Positions 1 through 6,251 of a stretch of DNA of 10,038 nucleotides are shown here, piece after piece. The notes beneath the pieces are model-generated. The model was given only the letters and a program-made list of their open reading frames with translations. It had not been told where the DNA came from and searched no databases. The stretch's first letter is position 1. Each line of letters starts with the position of its first letter. The translations under genes were made by a program, and so were the position numbers. The DNA is from Acidimicrobiia bacterium (lineage in GTDB: Bacteria; Actinomycetota; Acidimicrobiia; Spongiisociales; ZC4RG35): positions 1 through 10,038 of the forward strand of contig JAUXMQ010000019.1 of NCBI GenBank assembly GCA_030623125.1, in the 5' to 3' direction.

Positions 1-1469
1 CTATCGGGTGCGAGTTGCGATTGGTCGATCGGGTCGCCATATCCATGCATCCAATCTTGACGTCCCAAAGGTCCACTTCGCGCTGAGCCGTGCGCCGAGA
101 GGTCGAGCATGTCCCATGCAAAGTCGTAGTCGGGCATTCGCAGTCGGTCGTCACCGGCATCTTGTCTGCCGCGGGCGGCCTGCTCGTGAAGAATGATCTC
201 GGTAGAGACGCGAATGATGTATTTGCAGCATTCCATGCCGGCCAGTGGCTTGCGCAACGGTATCAGACCCTTGTTCTTGTCGTCGAAATACACCGCCCAG
301 TCGCACTGAGCATGCTCGATGACCTCTCCGTAGGCGACAGGAGGAGGGGTATCCCGAGGATCCTCACCGTCATCGTCGTCCTCGCCTCCGCCGAAGAGAC
401 GGGTCCATCCCCACAGCCCGCCGGCAATGATCAGAATCAGTCCGATCAAGATCAAGAGCCACCAGGGGAACCCTGTCGACTGAGTGGCCGTACTGTCCGT
501 CGGTTCCTCGGTCGCCACCGTGGTGGTTGTGACAGCAGCTGCCGACGCGGATTCGTCGATTGTGGTCGTGGTCGCTTCCGTCGTCGTTGTGGTCGGCGGC
601 GGGGTTCCGCTGCCCACGATGAGGGTGTCTGTAGGCGGCGCCGACACCAGAGTCCCTGGAGTGCCGGTGGCAAATGTGACCAACGACTTCGATGTCGGGC
701 TGGAACCGAACGTGCCGTCGTGGATGTGCCCGGCGAAACCATATGTGATCCCATCTATGCCCATGGGGAACATGGTGGCCTCGTCCACACCGACGATGAT
801 CATGTCGTTGTAGATGATGGCGAAGCCGTTGAAGTCGATGTCGTCGAGCGAGCCGTCATCCTGTACGACACTGAGATTGAAACCCCACGGCTGCGGCCCG
901 TAGGTGATGTACGGGATTGCCGACGCCCCACACCAAGTGTCCTGGGGGAATTGGGAGAGGGGGCTCCATGTGGGCTTACCAGGCACCCCAAACGGGAAAG
1001 ACCAGTTCTGGAATAGCTCCATCGGGTCTTCGATGGGGATGGGGCCACCCATCTGGGCCCACATCAGGGCGTAGTTGGTGTCGAGAAGCGGTCCACCACG
1101 GGGTAGATAGAGCACTCCATCCATGACTTCGGGAGAGCCAGGGAAGGAAGGAATGGTGGACGAGTCGGTCCAGGTGGCCCAGGTGACGCCTATCCGGGTG
1201 GGAAATCCCCACGCTGCTTCTTGGGAGTCGATGGTGGCTGGGTCGAGATTCGCGGCAAACCTGAAGGAGGTGGCGTCCTCGACGTCGAGAGAGCGATTGA
1301 TGATCTCCATCGAGTCGTACTCGTTGAGACCGAGATGGGCGAAGGCATCGGTGAGGGTGCTGTCCATCTCCACTCCGGCTCCGGCCAGGCTGGCCGGAAC
1401 AATGAGCAGCGCTACCAAGGTAGACGCAAGTGCGAAGCGGGTTGTCTTGGACTTTGGGCGCGTCGACAT
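1..1469 (-). CDS. Secreted/membrane-anchored protein with Thr-rich stalk, C-terminus outside window (partial)
   Basis: I read about 489 uninterrupted codons from an ATG at 1469-1467 to the left edge with no stop. The start is supported by a Shine-Dalgarno GAGAGGGG at 1482-1475, five bases upstream. The N-terminus has basic residues and then a hydrophobic stretch (about residues 12-28, ending PASLAG), so a signal peptide cut near residue 30 is likely. Residues about 30-285 form an unrecognised extracellular domain rich in Trp, Pro and Gly (for example DTWCGASAIPYITYGPQPW). Residues 290-330 are a Pro/Thr-rich linker with runs of Thr, followed by a transmembrane helix at about 334-355 (WWLLILIGLILIIAGG). 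An acidic patch EDDDDGED (363-370) follows, then a cytoplasmic tail of at least 120 residues with Cys389, Cys414 and Cys415. I know no family for either soluble part. A sensor, adhesin or cell-surface protein is possible, but the function is unassigned. Confidence 0.85.
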   Translation of the reverse strand, partial: MSTRPKSKTTRFALASTLVALLIVPASLAGAGVEMDSTLTDAFAHLGLNEYDSMEIINRSLDVEDATSFRFAANLDPATIDSQEAAWGFPTRIGVTWATWTDSSTIPSFPGSPEVMDGVLYLPRGGPLLDTNYALMWAQMGGPIPIEDPMELFQNWSFPFGVPGKPTWSPLSQFPQDTWCGASAIPYITYGPQPWGFNLSVVQDDGSLDDIDFNGFAIIYNDMIIVGVDEATMFPMGIDGITYGFAGHIHDGTFGSSPTSKSLVTFATGTPGTLVSAPPTDTLIVGSGTPPPTTTTTEATTTTIDESASAAAVTTTTVATEEPTDSTATQSTGFPWWLLILIGLILIIAGGLWGWTRLFGGGEDDDDGEDPRDTPPPVAYGEVIEHAQCDWAVYFDDKNKGLIPLRKPLAGMECCKYIIRVSTEIILHEQAARGRQDAGDDRLRMPDYDFAWDMLDLSAHGSARSGPLGRQDWMHGYGDPIDQSQLAPD

Positions 1470-1474
1470 GGAGT

Positions 1475-1482
1475 CCCCTCTC
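1475..1482 (-). promoter_or_regulatory. Ribosome binding site of the surface protein
   Basis: GAGAGGGG on the minus strand, five bases before ATG 1469. It is one of the stronger Shine-Dalgarno matches in the window and fixes the start of the partial surface-protein gene. Confidence 0.7.
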
Positions 1483-1556
1483 ATTACCGAAAAGGTGAAG
1501 CTAGTCGAGGGTGCTCATCCAGATCGGTGAGAGAGTCGAATGCTTTCCCGGACAGC

Positions 1557-1584
1557 AAAAAACCGAGTACCAGGGGCACCCGGT
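1557..1584 (-). terminator. Intrinsic terminator after the RRM gene
   Basis: On the minus strand, ACCGGGT (1584-1578) pairs with ACTCGGT (1568-1562) over seven pairs with one G-T wobble. The loop is nine bases (GCCCCTGGT), and a T6 run (1562-1557) follows immediately. It starts about 21 bases after the RRM stop codon and lies before the surface-protein gene, so the two minus-strand genes are probably separate transcription units. Confidence 0.75.
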
Positions 1585-1605
1585 GTTTCTGCTTCTAAAG
1601 CCGAA

Positions 1606-1848
1606 CTAACGGCGAGGGCGTGCCTCGTTGACCACCAATTCGCGGCCTCCGATGTCGGAACCGTTGAGGGCCTCGATTGCTTCGTTTGCGGCCGAATCGG
1701 CCATTTCGACGAATCCGAAACCTCGGGACCTTCCGGTCTCACGGTCGGTGATCACGCGTGCCGAATCGACCGAGCCATGCGGCTCGAACATTTGGCGGAG
1801 ATCGTCGTCGGATGTTGTGTAAGGCAGGTTGCCTACGAACAGATTCAC
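1606..1848 (-). CDS. Single-RRM RNA-binding protein
   Basis: This 80-residue protein is almost entirely one RNA recognition motif. RNP2 is LFVGNL (residues 3-8) and RNP1 is RGFGFVEM (about 41-48), with the aromatic residues that stack on RNA bases. The C-terminus is a short basic tail, NEARPRR. I chose GTG at 1848-1846 because GAGGA (1860-1856) lies seven bases upstream and the protein then begins right at the first RRM strand (VNLFVGNLPY). A longer reading frame back to 1980 adds 44 residues unlike an RRM protein. Stand-alone bacterial RRM proteins are best known from cyanobacteria, where several are cold-induced and bind RNA in the cytoplasm. The role here is inferred as RNA chaperone or mRNA binding; the targets are unknown. 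A terminator follows the gene. Confidence 0.88.
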   Translation of the reverse strand: MNLFVGNLPYTTSDDDLRQMFEPHGSVDSARVITDRETGRSRGFGFVEMADSAANEAIEALNGSDIGGRELVVNEARPRR

Positions 1849-1852
1849 AGTG

Positions 1853-1860
1853 TCTTCCTC
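1853..1860 (-). promoter_or_regulatory. Ribosome binding site deciding the RRM start
   Basis: GAGGAAGA on the minus strand, with the GAGGA core seven bases from GTG 1848. It favours the 80-residue protein over the 124-residue extension. Further upstream (1849-1980) I see a small GCGAC-TTAGG-GTCGC hairpin in the leader but no convincing -35/-10 pair. Confidence 0.55.
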
Positions 1861-1980
1861 TACAGCGGACGGGCGGCCGATCCATGCGACTACCCGCGCG
1901 ACCCTAAGTCGCAGTCGAGAGGATAGCCCAACCGGGAGGCTTGATGTCCAGCAGACTTGGCCTGCTTCACAACGAGTCAT

Positions 1981-3306
1981 TTATCCTGACACGAAGAACA
2001 CTTCCCAGAGGTCAGGAACTCCCTTCAATTCGTGAACCCCTCGCTCTTGGAACCCTATCCCTGAGCCGGCGACGAGACCTTTGACAGTTCGGGACACGAG
2101 AACCTCGTCGGGACCTGCCAGTGCGGAGATCCTGGCCCCGATGTGAACTCCCAGCCCGAAGATGTCATCAGCGCCAACCTCGACTTCTCCGGTGTGGAGC
2201 CCGGCCCTTATCCGAATTCCCAGGTCGTGGACCGAATCTCGTATGGCGAGAGCGCAACGTATCGCCCTTGCTGGGCCATCGAATAGTGCAAGAACGCCAT
2301 CCCCTGCAGTATCGATCAACCGTCCACGGTGCTTCGAGAGCTGCAAGTTGATGATTTGGTTGTGGCGAGCCAGGAGACGATTCCACTGGCTATCACCCAG
2401 TTCTACGGCTTTGCTTGTTGAGTCGACGATGTCTGTAAACAAGATCGTGGCAATAACACGACCAAGCTCAGAACCCGATCGAGCGCCCGTTAAGAACTCT
2501 TCGATCTCGTCGACGATCTCATCCGAATTACCCACGAACGGAAGGTGATCCCTACCTTGGAGTTCGACAAAACGAGCTCCCGGTATCCGCTCGGCCAGGT
2601 ACTTACCCTGACCGGCTCCCCGATAAGTGTCACCCGCCCGCTGAATCACCAGAGTGGGCACCGAAACAGATCCCAAGAGATCGCGCACATCGCCGTTGGT
2701 GTGGGCTTTCGCGTAGGCCAGTGCGTTCCCCGGCGATGAAGAGTATCGCTCAAATCTGGCCCACCAGTCCTGAAAGACGGCGTCTCCCGTGTGGCTGGGA
2801 GCCACCTGTTCGAGGAAGGTGCCTTGCCCCCAGCGGTTCTCCAATTGGGCAAGGAACTGAGCGATCCACTCGGGATCCCGACCCCACGAGTAGTCCTCCC
2901 TACGTTGTGCCGAGGCATAGGCGCCGTAGAGAACTAGAGCACTCACCTTTTCAGGGAAGCTCGCTGCGTACAGAATTGCCATGGGAGCGGCCTGGGAGGC
3001 ACCGAAAATCGCCGTCTGGCTCGCCCCGACACGATTGAGCACGGCGGTTAGATCGTCCATCTGATCTTCGAGCAGAGGCAACTGCCCGGCGCGGTCCGAG
3101 AGGCCCACGCCACGCATGTCGAGCATGATCAGTCGAGCAAACGAGGAGAGACGGGTCAAGAAACGTTCGTAGAGCGGGTTTTCCCATTGGAGCTCGATAT
3201 GGCTGAAAATCCCGGCCAGATACACGAGGTCCTGATTCGCAGTCCCGAGCGTTTGGTATGCGATATGAATGTCGCCGCTCTTCGCATAGTTCGTCTCGGG
3301 CCCCAC
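1981..3306 (-). CDS. Alpha/beta-hydrolase fused to class III adenylate/guanylate cyclase domain
   Basis: This is a 441-residue two-domain cytoplasmic protein without an evident signal or membrane segment. Residues about 5-275 are an alpha/beta-hydrolase fold with a nucleophile elbow FGASQAAPMA (Ser104), an acid at Asp226 (RAGDTYRG) and a histidine at His254 (GRDHLPF). Residues about 283-440 are a class III cyclase homology domain with metal-binding Asp292 (LFTDIVDST) and Asp336 (DTAGDGV), and Arg392 in VHIGARI. Such fusions are common in Actinobacteria and rhizobia. The cyclase would make a cyclic nucleotide, presumably controlled by the hydrolase-like part, whose ligand is unknown. Two usual substrate/transition-state positions differ: Asp332 stands where many cyclases have Lys, and His388 where they have Asn. 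The elbow also departs from GxSxG. The start is GTG 3306-3304, without a Shine-Dalgarno but with a -10-like TAGGTT just upstream. The MFS gene lies 56 bases upstream on the same strand. Confidence 0.9.
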   Translation of the reverse strand: MGPETNYAKSGDIHIAYQTLGTANQDLVYLAGIFSHIELQWENPLYERFLTRLSSFARLIMLDMRGVGLSDRAGQLPLLEDQMDDLTAVLNRVGASQTAIFGASQAAPMAILYAASFPEKVSALVLYGAYASAQRREDYSWGRDPEWIAQFLAQLENRWGQGTFLEQVAPSHTGDAVFQDWWARFERYSSSPGNALAYAKAHTNGDVRDLLGSVSVPTLVIQRAGDTYRGAGQGKYLAERIPGARFVELQGRDHLPFVGNSDEIVDEIEEFLTGARSGSELGRVIATILFTDIVDSTSKAVELGDSQWNRLLARHNQIINLQLSKHRGRLIDTAGDGVLALFDGPARAIRCALAIRDSVHDLGIRIRAGLHTGEVEVGADDIFGLGVHIGARISALAGPDEVLVSRTVKGLVAGSGIGFQERGVHELKGVPDLWEVFFVSG

Positions 3307-3313
3307 AGCTCAG

Positions 3314-3319
3314 AACCTA
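3314..3319 (-). promoter_or_regulatory. Candidate -10 element for a leaderless hydrolase-cyclase transcript
   Basis: TAGGTT (TANNNT form) reads on the minus strand at 3319-3314, seven bases before the GTG start at 3306. No Shine-Dalgarno is visible between them. This spacing would place the transcription start at the start codon, a common arrangement in Actinobacteria. No good -35 is visible. Confidence 0.4.
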
Positions 3320-3362
3320 CAGGCTCGGATTGCAGCGAGATGCCTACCAGGCAGGGGTTCCC

Positions 3363-4670
3363 CTAGGGGGACGACTCATCGACGGTTCCGGCCCCTGACG
3401 CTGCCTCCTCCGTCGATGCGAAACCCGGTCCGAACGTGTCGCTCCACACAACCGTGGTGTAGAGCCAGAGCGCTGTGGCCATCAACAGGATCGGGAACGA
3501 GCGGGCGACCCATGGATAACTCGACTCGCTGGCGCCAAGCCAGCCACCAATCAGCGCGCCGATGGGGAGGGTCGCCCAGCCGATAGCCCGACTAGCGGTG
3601 ATGACACGTCCCAACATCGACTCTGCTGCGTAGTGCTGACGAATAGTCGCCAGGGGAATATTGATCACCGAGACTCCAAACATCCAACCCGCCTGGAGTG
3701 ACAACGCGAGAAGACCGTAGGTCGTGAACATCACGAGGAAAAGGCCTATCCCGGCAACTCCCATCCCAACCACCAGAGCTCTTCCCAAACCCAACCTGCG
3801 CGTTATCCGTGGAGCAACAAGGGCGCCGATGACTCCACCCACACCCATGGCGAATAGCAGCACTCCAACCTGGAACTCGGACTCGGCCATCAGAACGTCG
3901 AACGCCAGCACCACAAACGTCGCCTCGATGAAGCCCATGACGAAGTTGGGGACGGCCGAGGCGATGGTGGTTATCCGAAGTCTCGGTTCAGCCCAGAGGT
4001 ATCGAATCCCGTTGACGGCCTCGGTGAAGAAGGGGGCTCTTTCGTCTTCCGGACGGCGATGATGAGGAACACGCCCGACCCATTTCAGCGATATCGCCGA
4101 CGCCACGAAGGTCAGGCCGTTGACGAACAACCCCAGCGCAGGTCCGGCGAAGACGACGGCCATGATGCCTGCCACCAGCGGACCGAGGGCGAAGTTGGCC
4201 TGCTGGCTGGCAGCGACAAACGAGTTGGCGTCGGCCAAGCGCTCCTTCTTCACGAGCGAAGGAATCATCGAATACAGCGCACCATCAAAGAGAGTCGTCA
4301 TCGACCCGATCACAAATGCCATCACGAACACTGTGGAAGTTCCGTAGTTCCCCACCTCGGCGGCCAGGTAGAAAAAAGCCGAGGCTCGCAGCAGATCTGT
4401 CGCCACCATCACGGGTCTCAGATGCCATCTATCGAGAAGAACGCCACTTACCAGGCCGAACAGAAAGGTGGGGGCAGTCTCCAGCGCATATGCGATCGCG
4501 AAGTCCAAGGTGTTCTTCGTTCCGGCGGCTTCCTGGATATGAAGAACCAGAAGCGGGATCGTCAGGAAGGCGATGTAGGTGCCGAACTGACTGATCGTCT
4601 GGCCCACCCATAGTGCGGCGTAGCGGGGACCGAGCGACCGCATTGAAGTGACGGTGTTCACCTCTGGCAC
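3363..4670 (-). CDS. MFS family efflux transporter (MFS_3/EntS-like type)
   Basis: This 435-residue, strongly hydrophobic inner-membrane protein fits about 12 transmembrane helices in two halves with a cytoplasmic linker at about 200-228. The MFS motif A is visible as GVLLDRWHLRPVM (76-88). The mid-linker AVNGIRYLWAEPRLR (218-232) and a second-half LGRVITASRA (353-362) are typical of the exporter subgroup that includes enterobactin and macrolide exporters. It is probably a proton-coupled exporter; the substrate cannot be told from sequence. The acidic, low-complexity C-terminus (STEEAASGAGTVDESSP) is likely cytoplasmic. The longest start is GTG 4670-4668. An internal ATG at residue 10 is an alternative, as neither has a convincing Shine-Dalgarno. 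It is transcribed away from the small membrane-protein pair, across a 49-base divergent gap. Confidence 0.88.
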   Translation of the reverse strand: MPEVNTVTSMRSLGPRYAALWVGQTISQFGTYIAFLTIPLLVLHIQEAAGTKNTLDFAIAYALETAPTFLFGLVSGVLLDRWHLRPVMVATDLLRASAFFYLAAEVGNYGTSTVFVMAFVIGSMTTLFDGALYSMIPSLVKKERLADANSFVAASQQANFALGPLVAGIMAVVFAGPALGLFVNGLTFVASAISLKWVGRVPHHRRPEDERAPFFTEAVNGIRYLWAEPRLRITTIASAVPNFVMGFIEATFVVLAFDVLMAESEFQVGVLLFAMGVGGVIGALVAPRITRRLGLGRALVVGMGVAGIGLFLVMFTTYGLLALSLQAGWMFGVSVINIPLATIRQHYAAESMLGRVITASRAIGWATLPIGALIGGWLGASESSYPWVARSFPILLMATALWLYTTVVWSDTFGPGFASTEEAASGAGTVDESSP

Positions 4671-4704
4671 GATACCGCCGGGTAGCGATCTGTCTACGGC
4701 TTGT

Positions 4705-4710
4705 TAGATT
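4705..4710 (+). promoter_or_regulatory. Candidate -10 element of the small membrane-protein operon
   Basis: TAGATT (TANNNT) lies nine bases before ATG 4720, and no ribosome binding site is visible. A leaderless or near-leaderless transcript is plausible. The 49-base gap to the divergent MFS start must hold the promoters of both units. For the MFS direction I see only TTGCCA (4720-4715) spaced 18 bases from TAGACA, which is weak. Confidence 0.35.
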
Positions 4711-4719
4711 CACTTGGCA

Positions 4720-5040
4720 ATGGCCGAGCCTCAGGAAATACCTCAGATCGCAACCGAGCTGATCGACATGTCGCGGGAGTACCTCCTGCAAGAAACGATC
4801 GAGCCGGCGAAGCGTCTTGGAAAGGTCGCCGGTATGGGTGTCGGGGGCGCCATAGGTCTGTCGCTCGGGGCATTTCTGATGGCATGGGCGCTGTACTACG
4901 GGTTGGTAGCCCTCTTCGCCGGAGTGGTGAATGACAGCCAATGGTGGGTAGTTCTTTCCCGGTTTCTCACCGCACTCGTGGCGGCCGGGATCGCTGGGTT
5001 AATCGTTTGGAGGATGCAAAATGACGATCTCCCGGGATGA
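4720..5040 (+). CDS. Holin-like small membrane protein (phage holin family / Phage_holin_3_6-like)
   Basis: The protein has 106 residues from ATG 4720; a TTG at 4714 would add two. The amphipathic N-terminus (PQEIPQIATELIDMSREYLL) is followed by a short linker and two transmembrane helices, one Gly/Ala-rich at about 38-66 and one at about 77-97. Then comes a short polar tail (WRMQNDDLPG). This layout matches the actinobacterial 'putative holin' family of chromosomal proteins, most of which are not in phages and have no demonstrated lysis role. No prophage genes are near, so a housekeeping envelope role is more likely than lysis. Its last 20 bases overlap the next gene, whose Shine-Dalgarno lies inside this reading frame, so the two are probably translated together. 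Confidence 0.7.
   Translation: MAEPQEIPQIATELIDMSREYLLQETIEPAKRLGKVAGMGVGGAIGLSLGAFLMAWALYYGLVALFAGVVNDSQWWVVLSRFLTALVAAGIAGLIVWRMQNDDLPG
5009..5013 (+). promoter_or_regulatory. Ribosome binding site inside the holin-like gene
   Basis: GGAGG, seven bases before ATG 5021 and inside the 3' end of the upstream reading frame. It fixes the start of the 64-residue protein and supports a real 20-base overlap of the two genes. Confidence 0.7.
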
Positions 5041-5215
5041 CATAGAGGCCAAGGCCCTCGAACTTGTCAGCGCCGTTGACGACACCCGTCGCTCGGCTCA
5101 AGACAAGGCCATACTCCTGGCCGTGGCCATCGGAGTGGTGGTAGTTGCCGCTTTCGTATTCGGGCGCAGGCGGGGCAGCCGCAACAAGACGGTCGTAGAG
5201 GTCTACCGCGTCTGA
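5021..5215 (+). CDS. Small single-pass membrane protein paired with the holin-like protein
   Basis: The protein has 64 residues. A charged, probably helical N-terminus (MTISRDDIEAKALELVSAVDD) precedes one transmembrane helix at about 29-47 (ILLAVAIGVVVVAAFVFG). A basic stop-transfer RRRGSRNK and a short tail follow. The positive charges after the helix suggest an outside N-terminus and a cytoplasmic C-terminus. I recognise no family. The 20-base overlap and the internal Shine-Dalgarno argue that it works with the holin-like protein, perhaps as a membrane partner. The left 54-bp repeat of the nuclease cassette begins only ten bases after its stop codon. Confidence 0.72.
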   Translation: MTISRDDIEAKALELVSAVDDTRRSAQDKAILLAVAIGVVVVAAFVFGRRRGSRNKTVVEVYRV

Positions 5216-5225
5216 CCCCTGATTG

Positions 5226-5279
5226 TCGTTTTGTGAACCGAAATCGGGGTTCAGCCCAGGAAACGGTTCACAGAAGGAA
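5226..5279. repeat. Left 54-bp imperfect inverted repeat of the nuclease cassette
   Basis: The outer arm TCGTTTTGTGAACCGAAAT (5226-5244) and inner arm GTTCACAGAAGGAA (5266-5279) are exact inverted copies of 6287-6305 and 6252-6265. The 21 bases between the arms differ but keep GGGG, GCCC and AAA blocks in order. The unit can fold on itself: TGTGAACCG pairs perfectly with CGGTTCACA over nine pairs, with a small inner GGG/CCC stem. No T-run follows the stem in either direction, so it does not look like a terminator. Confidence 0.85.
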
Positions 5280-5283
5280 GAAT

Positions 5284-5311
5284 GCGCCCACTGTTTGAGA
5301 GATGGGGGCGC
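5284..5311 (-). terminator. Possible weak terminator after the nuclease gene
   Basis: GCGCCC and GGGCGC form a perfect six-pair stem (5306-5311 with 5284-5289) around a 16-base loop. It lies just downstream of the nuclease stop on the minus strand and is followed by the T-rich ATTCTTCCTTCT rather than a clean T-run. A second hairpin, AAGCCT-ATGA-AGGCTT (5325-5340), covers the last codons of the gene. Both are modest. Confidence 0.35.
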
Positions 5312-5320
5312 TAACGGTGG

Positions 5321-6220
5321 CTAGAAGCCTATGAAGGCTTGGATTTCGCTCTGAACAGTTCGTGGCTCGCGCCAGAGTTGTCTCGCGCTGAAGCGTCTCA
5401 TCTGCCAACCGAGTTCCATCAGCATGTTCTGCCGGACGAGGTCGTTGTGGAGCTGCTCAGGAGTTGAATGCGCATCAAAGCCGTCGATCTCGACGATCTT
5501 CATCCGGTCAGGCCAGGCGAAGTCGGGGTACGCGTTCTCCCCGGTCGGTAGTCGGACCTCGAGCTGTGCGACAGGTTGGGGGACACCGGCATCTCTTATG
5601 AGTCGGGCAGCGTCGACCTCGGCAGGGCTTCCGGAGCGCTGATGGGAGGCGATCGACACAACACGCCGCATCCGCCGAGTTCCCCGTACCCCTCGCCCGC
5701 CTTGCTCACGGATGACCCTGGAAACATCATCGGGACAAGTCAGCTTCAGACGGAGAGCACTCATGTACATCTTCTCAATGACGCGATCCGTGAGAATCGC
5801 CGAGAGATCGAGAAGAGTTCTCTCGACCGTGCAAACCGGAACACCCTTCACTTCGACACTTGGAAGGCGACGCCGCGTGCGGTGCAGGATTGCCCGGATG
5901 GGAAGGGCTCGATTCTCGTAAGGAACTGTCAGTTCGATCAGTTGGGTGGTGATGCCATCAAGATCCCATAAGACTGCAGCAGTTCGGTGGGATGCATAGG
6001 AGTGCGGACCCGCGGCAAGAAGCGCCGCGTGGATCCGTGTCAGCCAGGTTGGCTCGGTGACGTTCAAGTAGTACACGCCCCATTGAACTTGAACCCAGCG
6101 GCCAGCAGCTACTCGAGCCCTGATGATGTCGTCGGTTGCCCCGTGCGCGAGCAAGACCTGGCGATCGACCAGCCCGTGGTTGTGCGCGGCGAACCGTCTT
6201 GCTGCCCCCTCATCCCACAT
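5321..6220 (-). CDS. AbiEi-like winged-helix / DUF559 PD-(D/E)XK endonuclease-like protein
   Basis: The protein has 299 residues from ATG 6220-6218. Residues about 5-55 (FAAHNHGLVDRQVLLAHGAT...GVYYL) match the winged helix-turn-helix seen at the N-terminus of type IV toxin-antitoxin AbiEi proteins. The C-terminal 100 residues are a DUF559, Vsr-like nuclease core: Glu201 (SPAEVDAARL), Asp233 (YPDFAW), EID (244-246) and His251 (DGFDAH), with a late basic WQMRRFSARQLW. The catalytic pattern looks intact, so DNA cleavage or nicking is plausible but unproven in this family. There is no AbiEii toxin partner next to it, so it is a solitary gene. A GTG at 6298 would add 26 residues encoded by the right inverted repeat; I prefer ATG 6220, which has GGAG close upstream. 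The gene is framed by inverted repeats, suggesting a cassette or an autoregulated unit. Confidence 0.82.
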   Translation of the reverse strand: MWDEGAARRFAAHNHGLVDRQVLLAHGATDDIIRARVAAGRWVQVQWGVYYLNVTEPTWLTRIHAALLAAGPHSYASHRTAAVLWDLDGITTQLIELTVPYENRALPIRAILHRTRRRLPSVEVKGVPVCTVERTLLDLSAILTDRVIEKMYMSALRLKLTCPDDVSRVIREQGGRGVRGTRRMRRVVSIASHQRSGSPAEVDAARLIRDAGVPQPVAQLEVRLPTGENAYPDFAWPDRMKIVEIDGFDAHSTPEQLHNDLVRQNMLMELGWQMRRFSARQLWREPRTVQSEIQAFIGF

Positions 6221-6251
6221 GGCTCCAACCTGCCACCAGTCAGTGACAGAA

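Noticed and set aside
90..1016. Long plus-strand open frame of about 300 codons
   Set aside because: Its product is Arg/Cys-rich low-complexity sequence with no domain, and the opposite strand carries a coherent protein with signal peptide, stalk, transmembrane helix and a good ribosome binding site.
4059..4613. Plus-strand open frame opposite the MFS gene
   Set aside because: It is the antisense shadow of clear transporter helices and motif A; its product is a charged, featureless sequence without a ribosome binding site.
5226..5279. Left inverted repeat as a bidirectional terminator between converging genes
   Set aside because: The stem is good, but no T-run follows it in either direction (AGAAGG on one side, AAAACGAC on the other), and a second copy lies 1 kb away at the other side of the nuclease gene.
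5321..6220. AbiE type IV toxin-antitoxin system
   Set aside because: Only the AbiEi-like winged helix is present, fused to a nuclease-like domain; no AbiEii nucleotidyltransferase toxin gene is adjacent.
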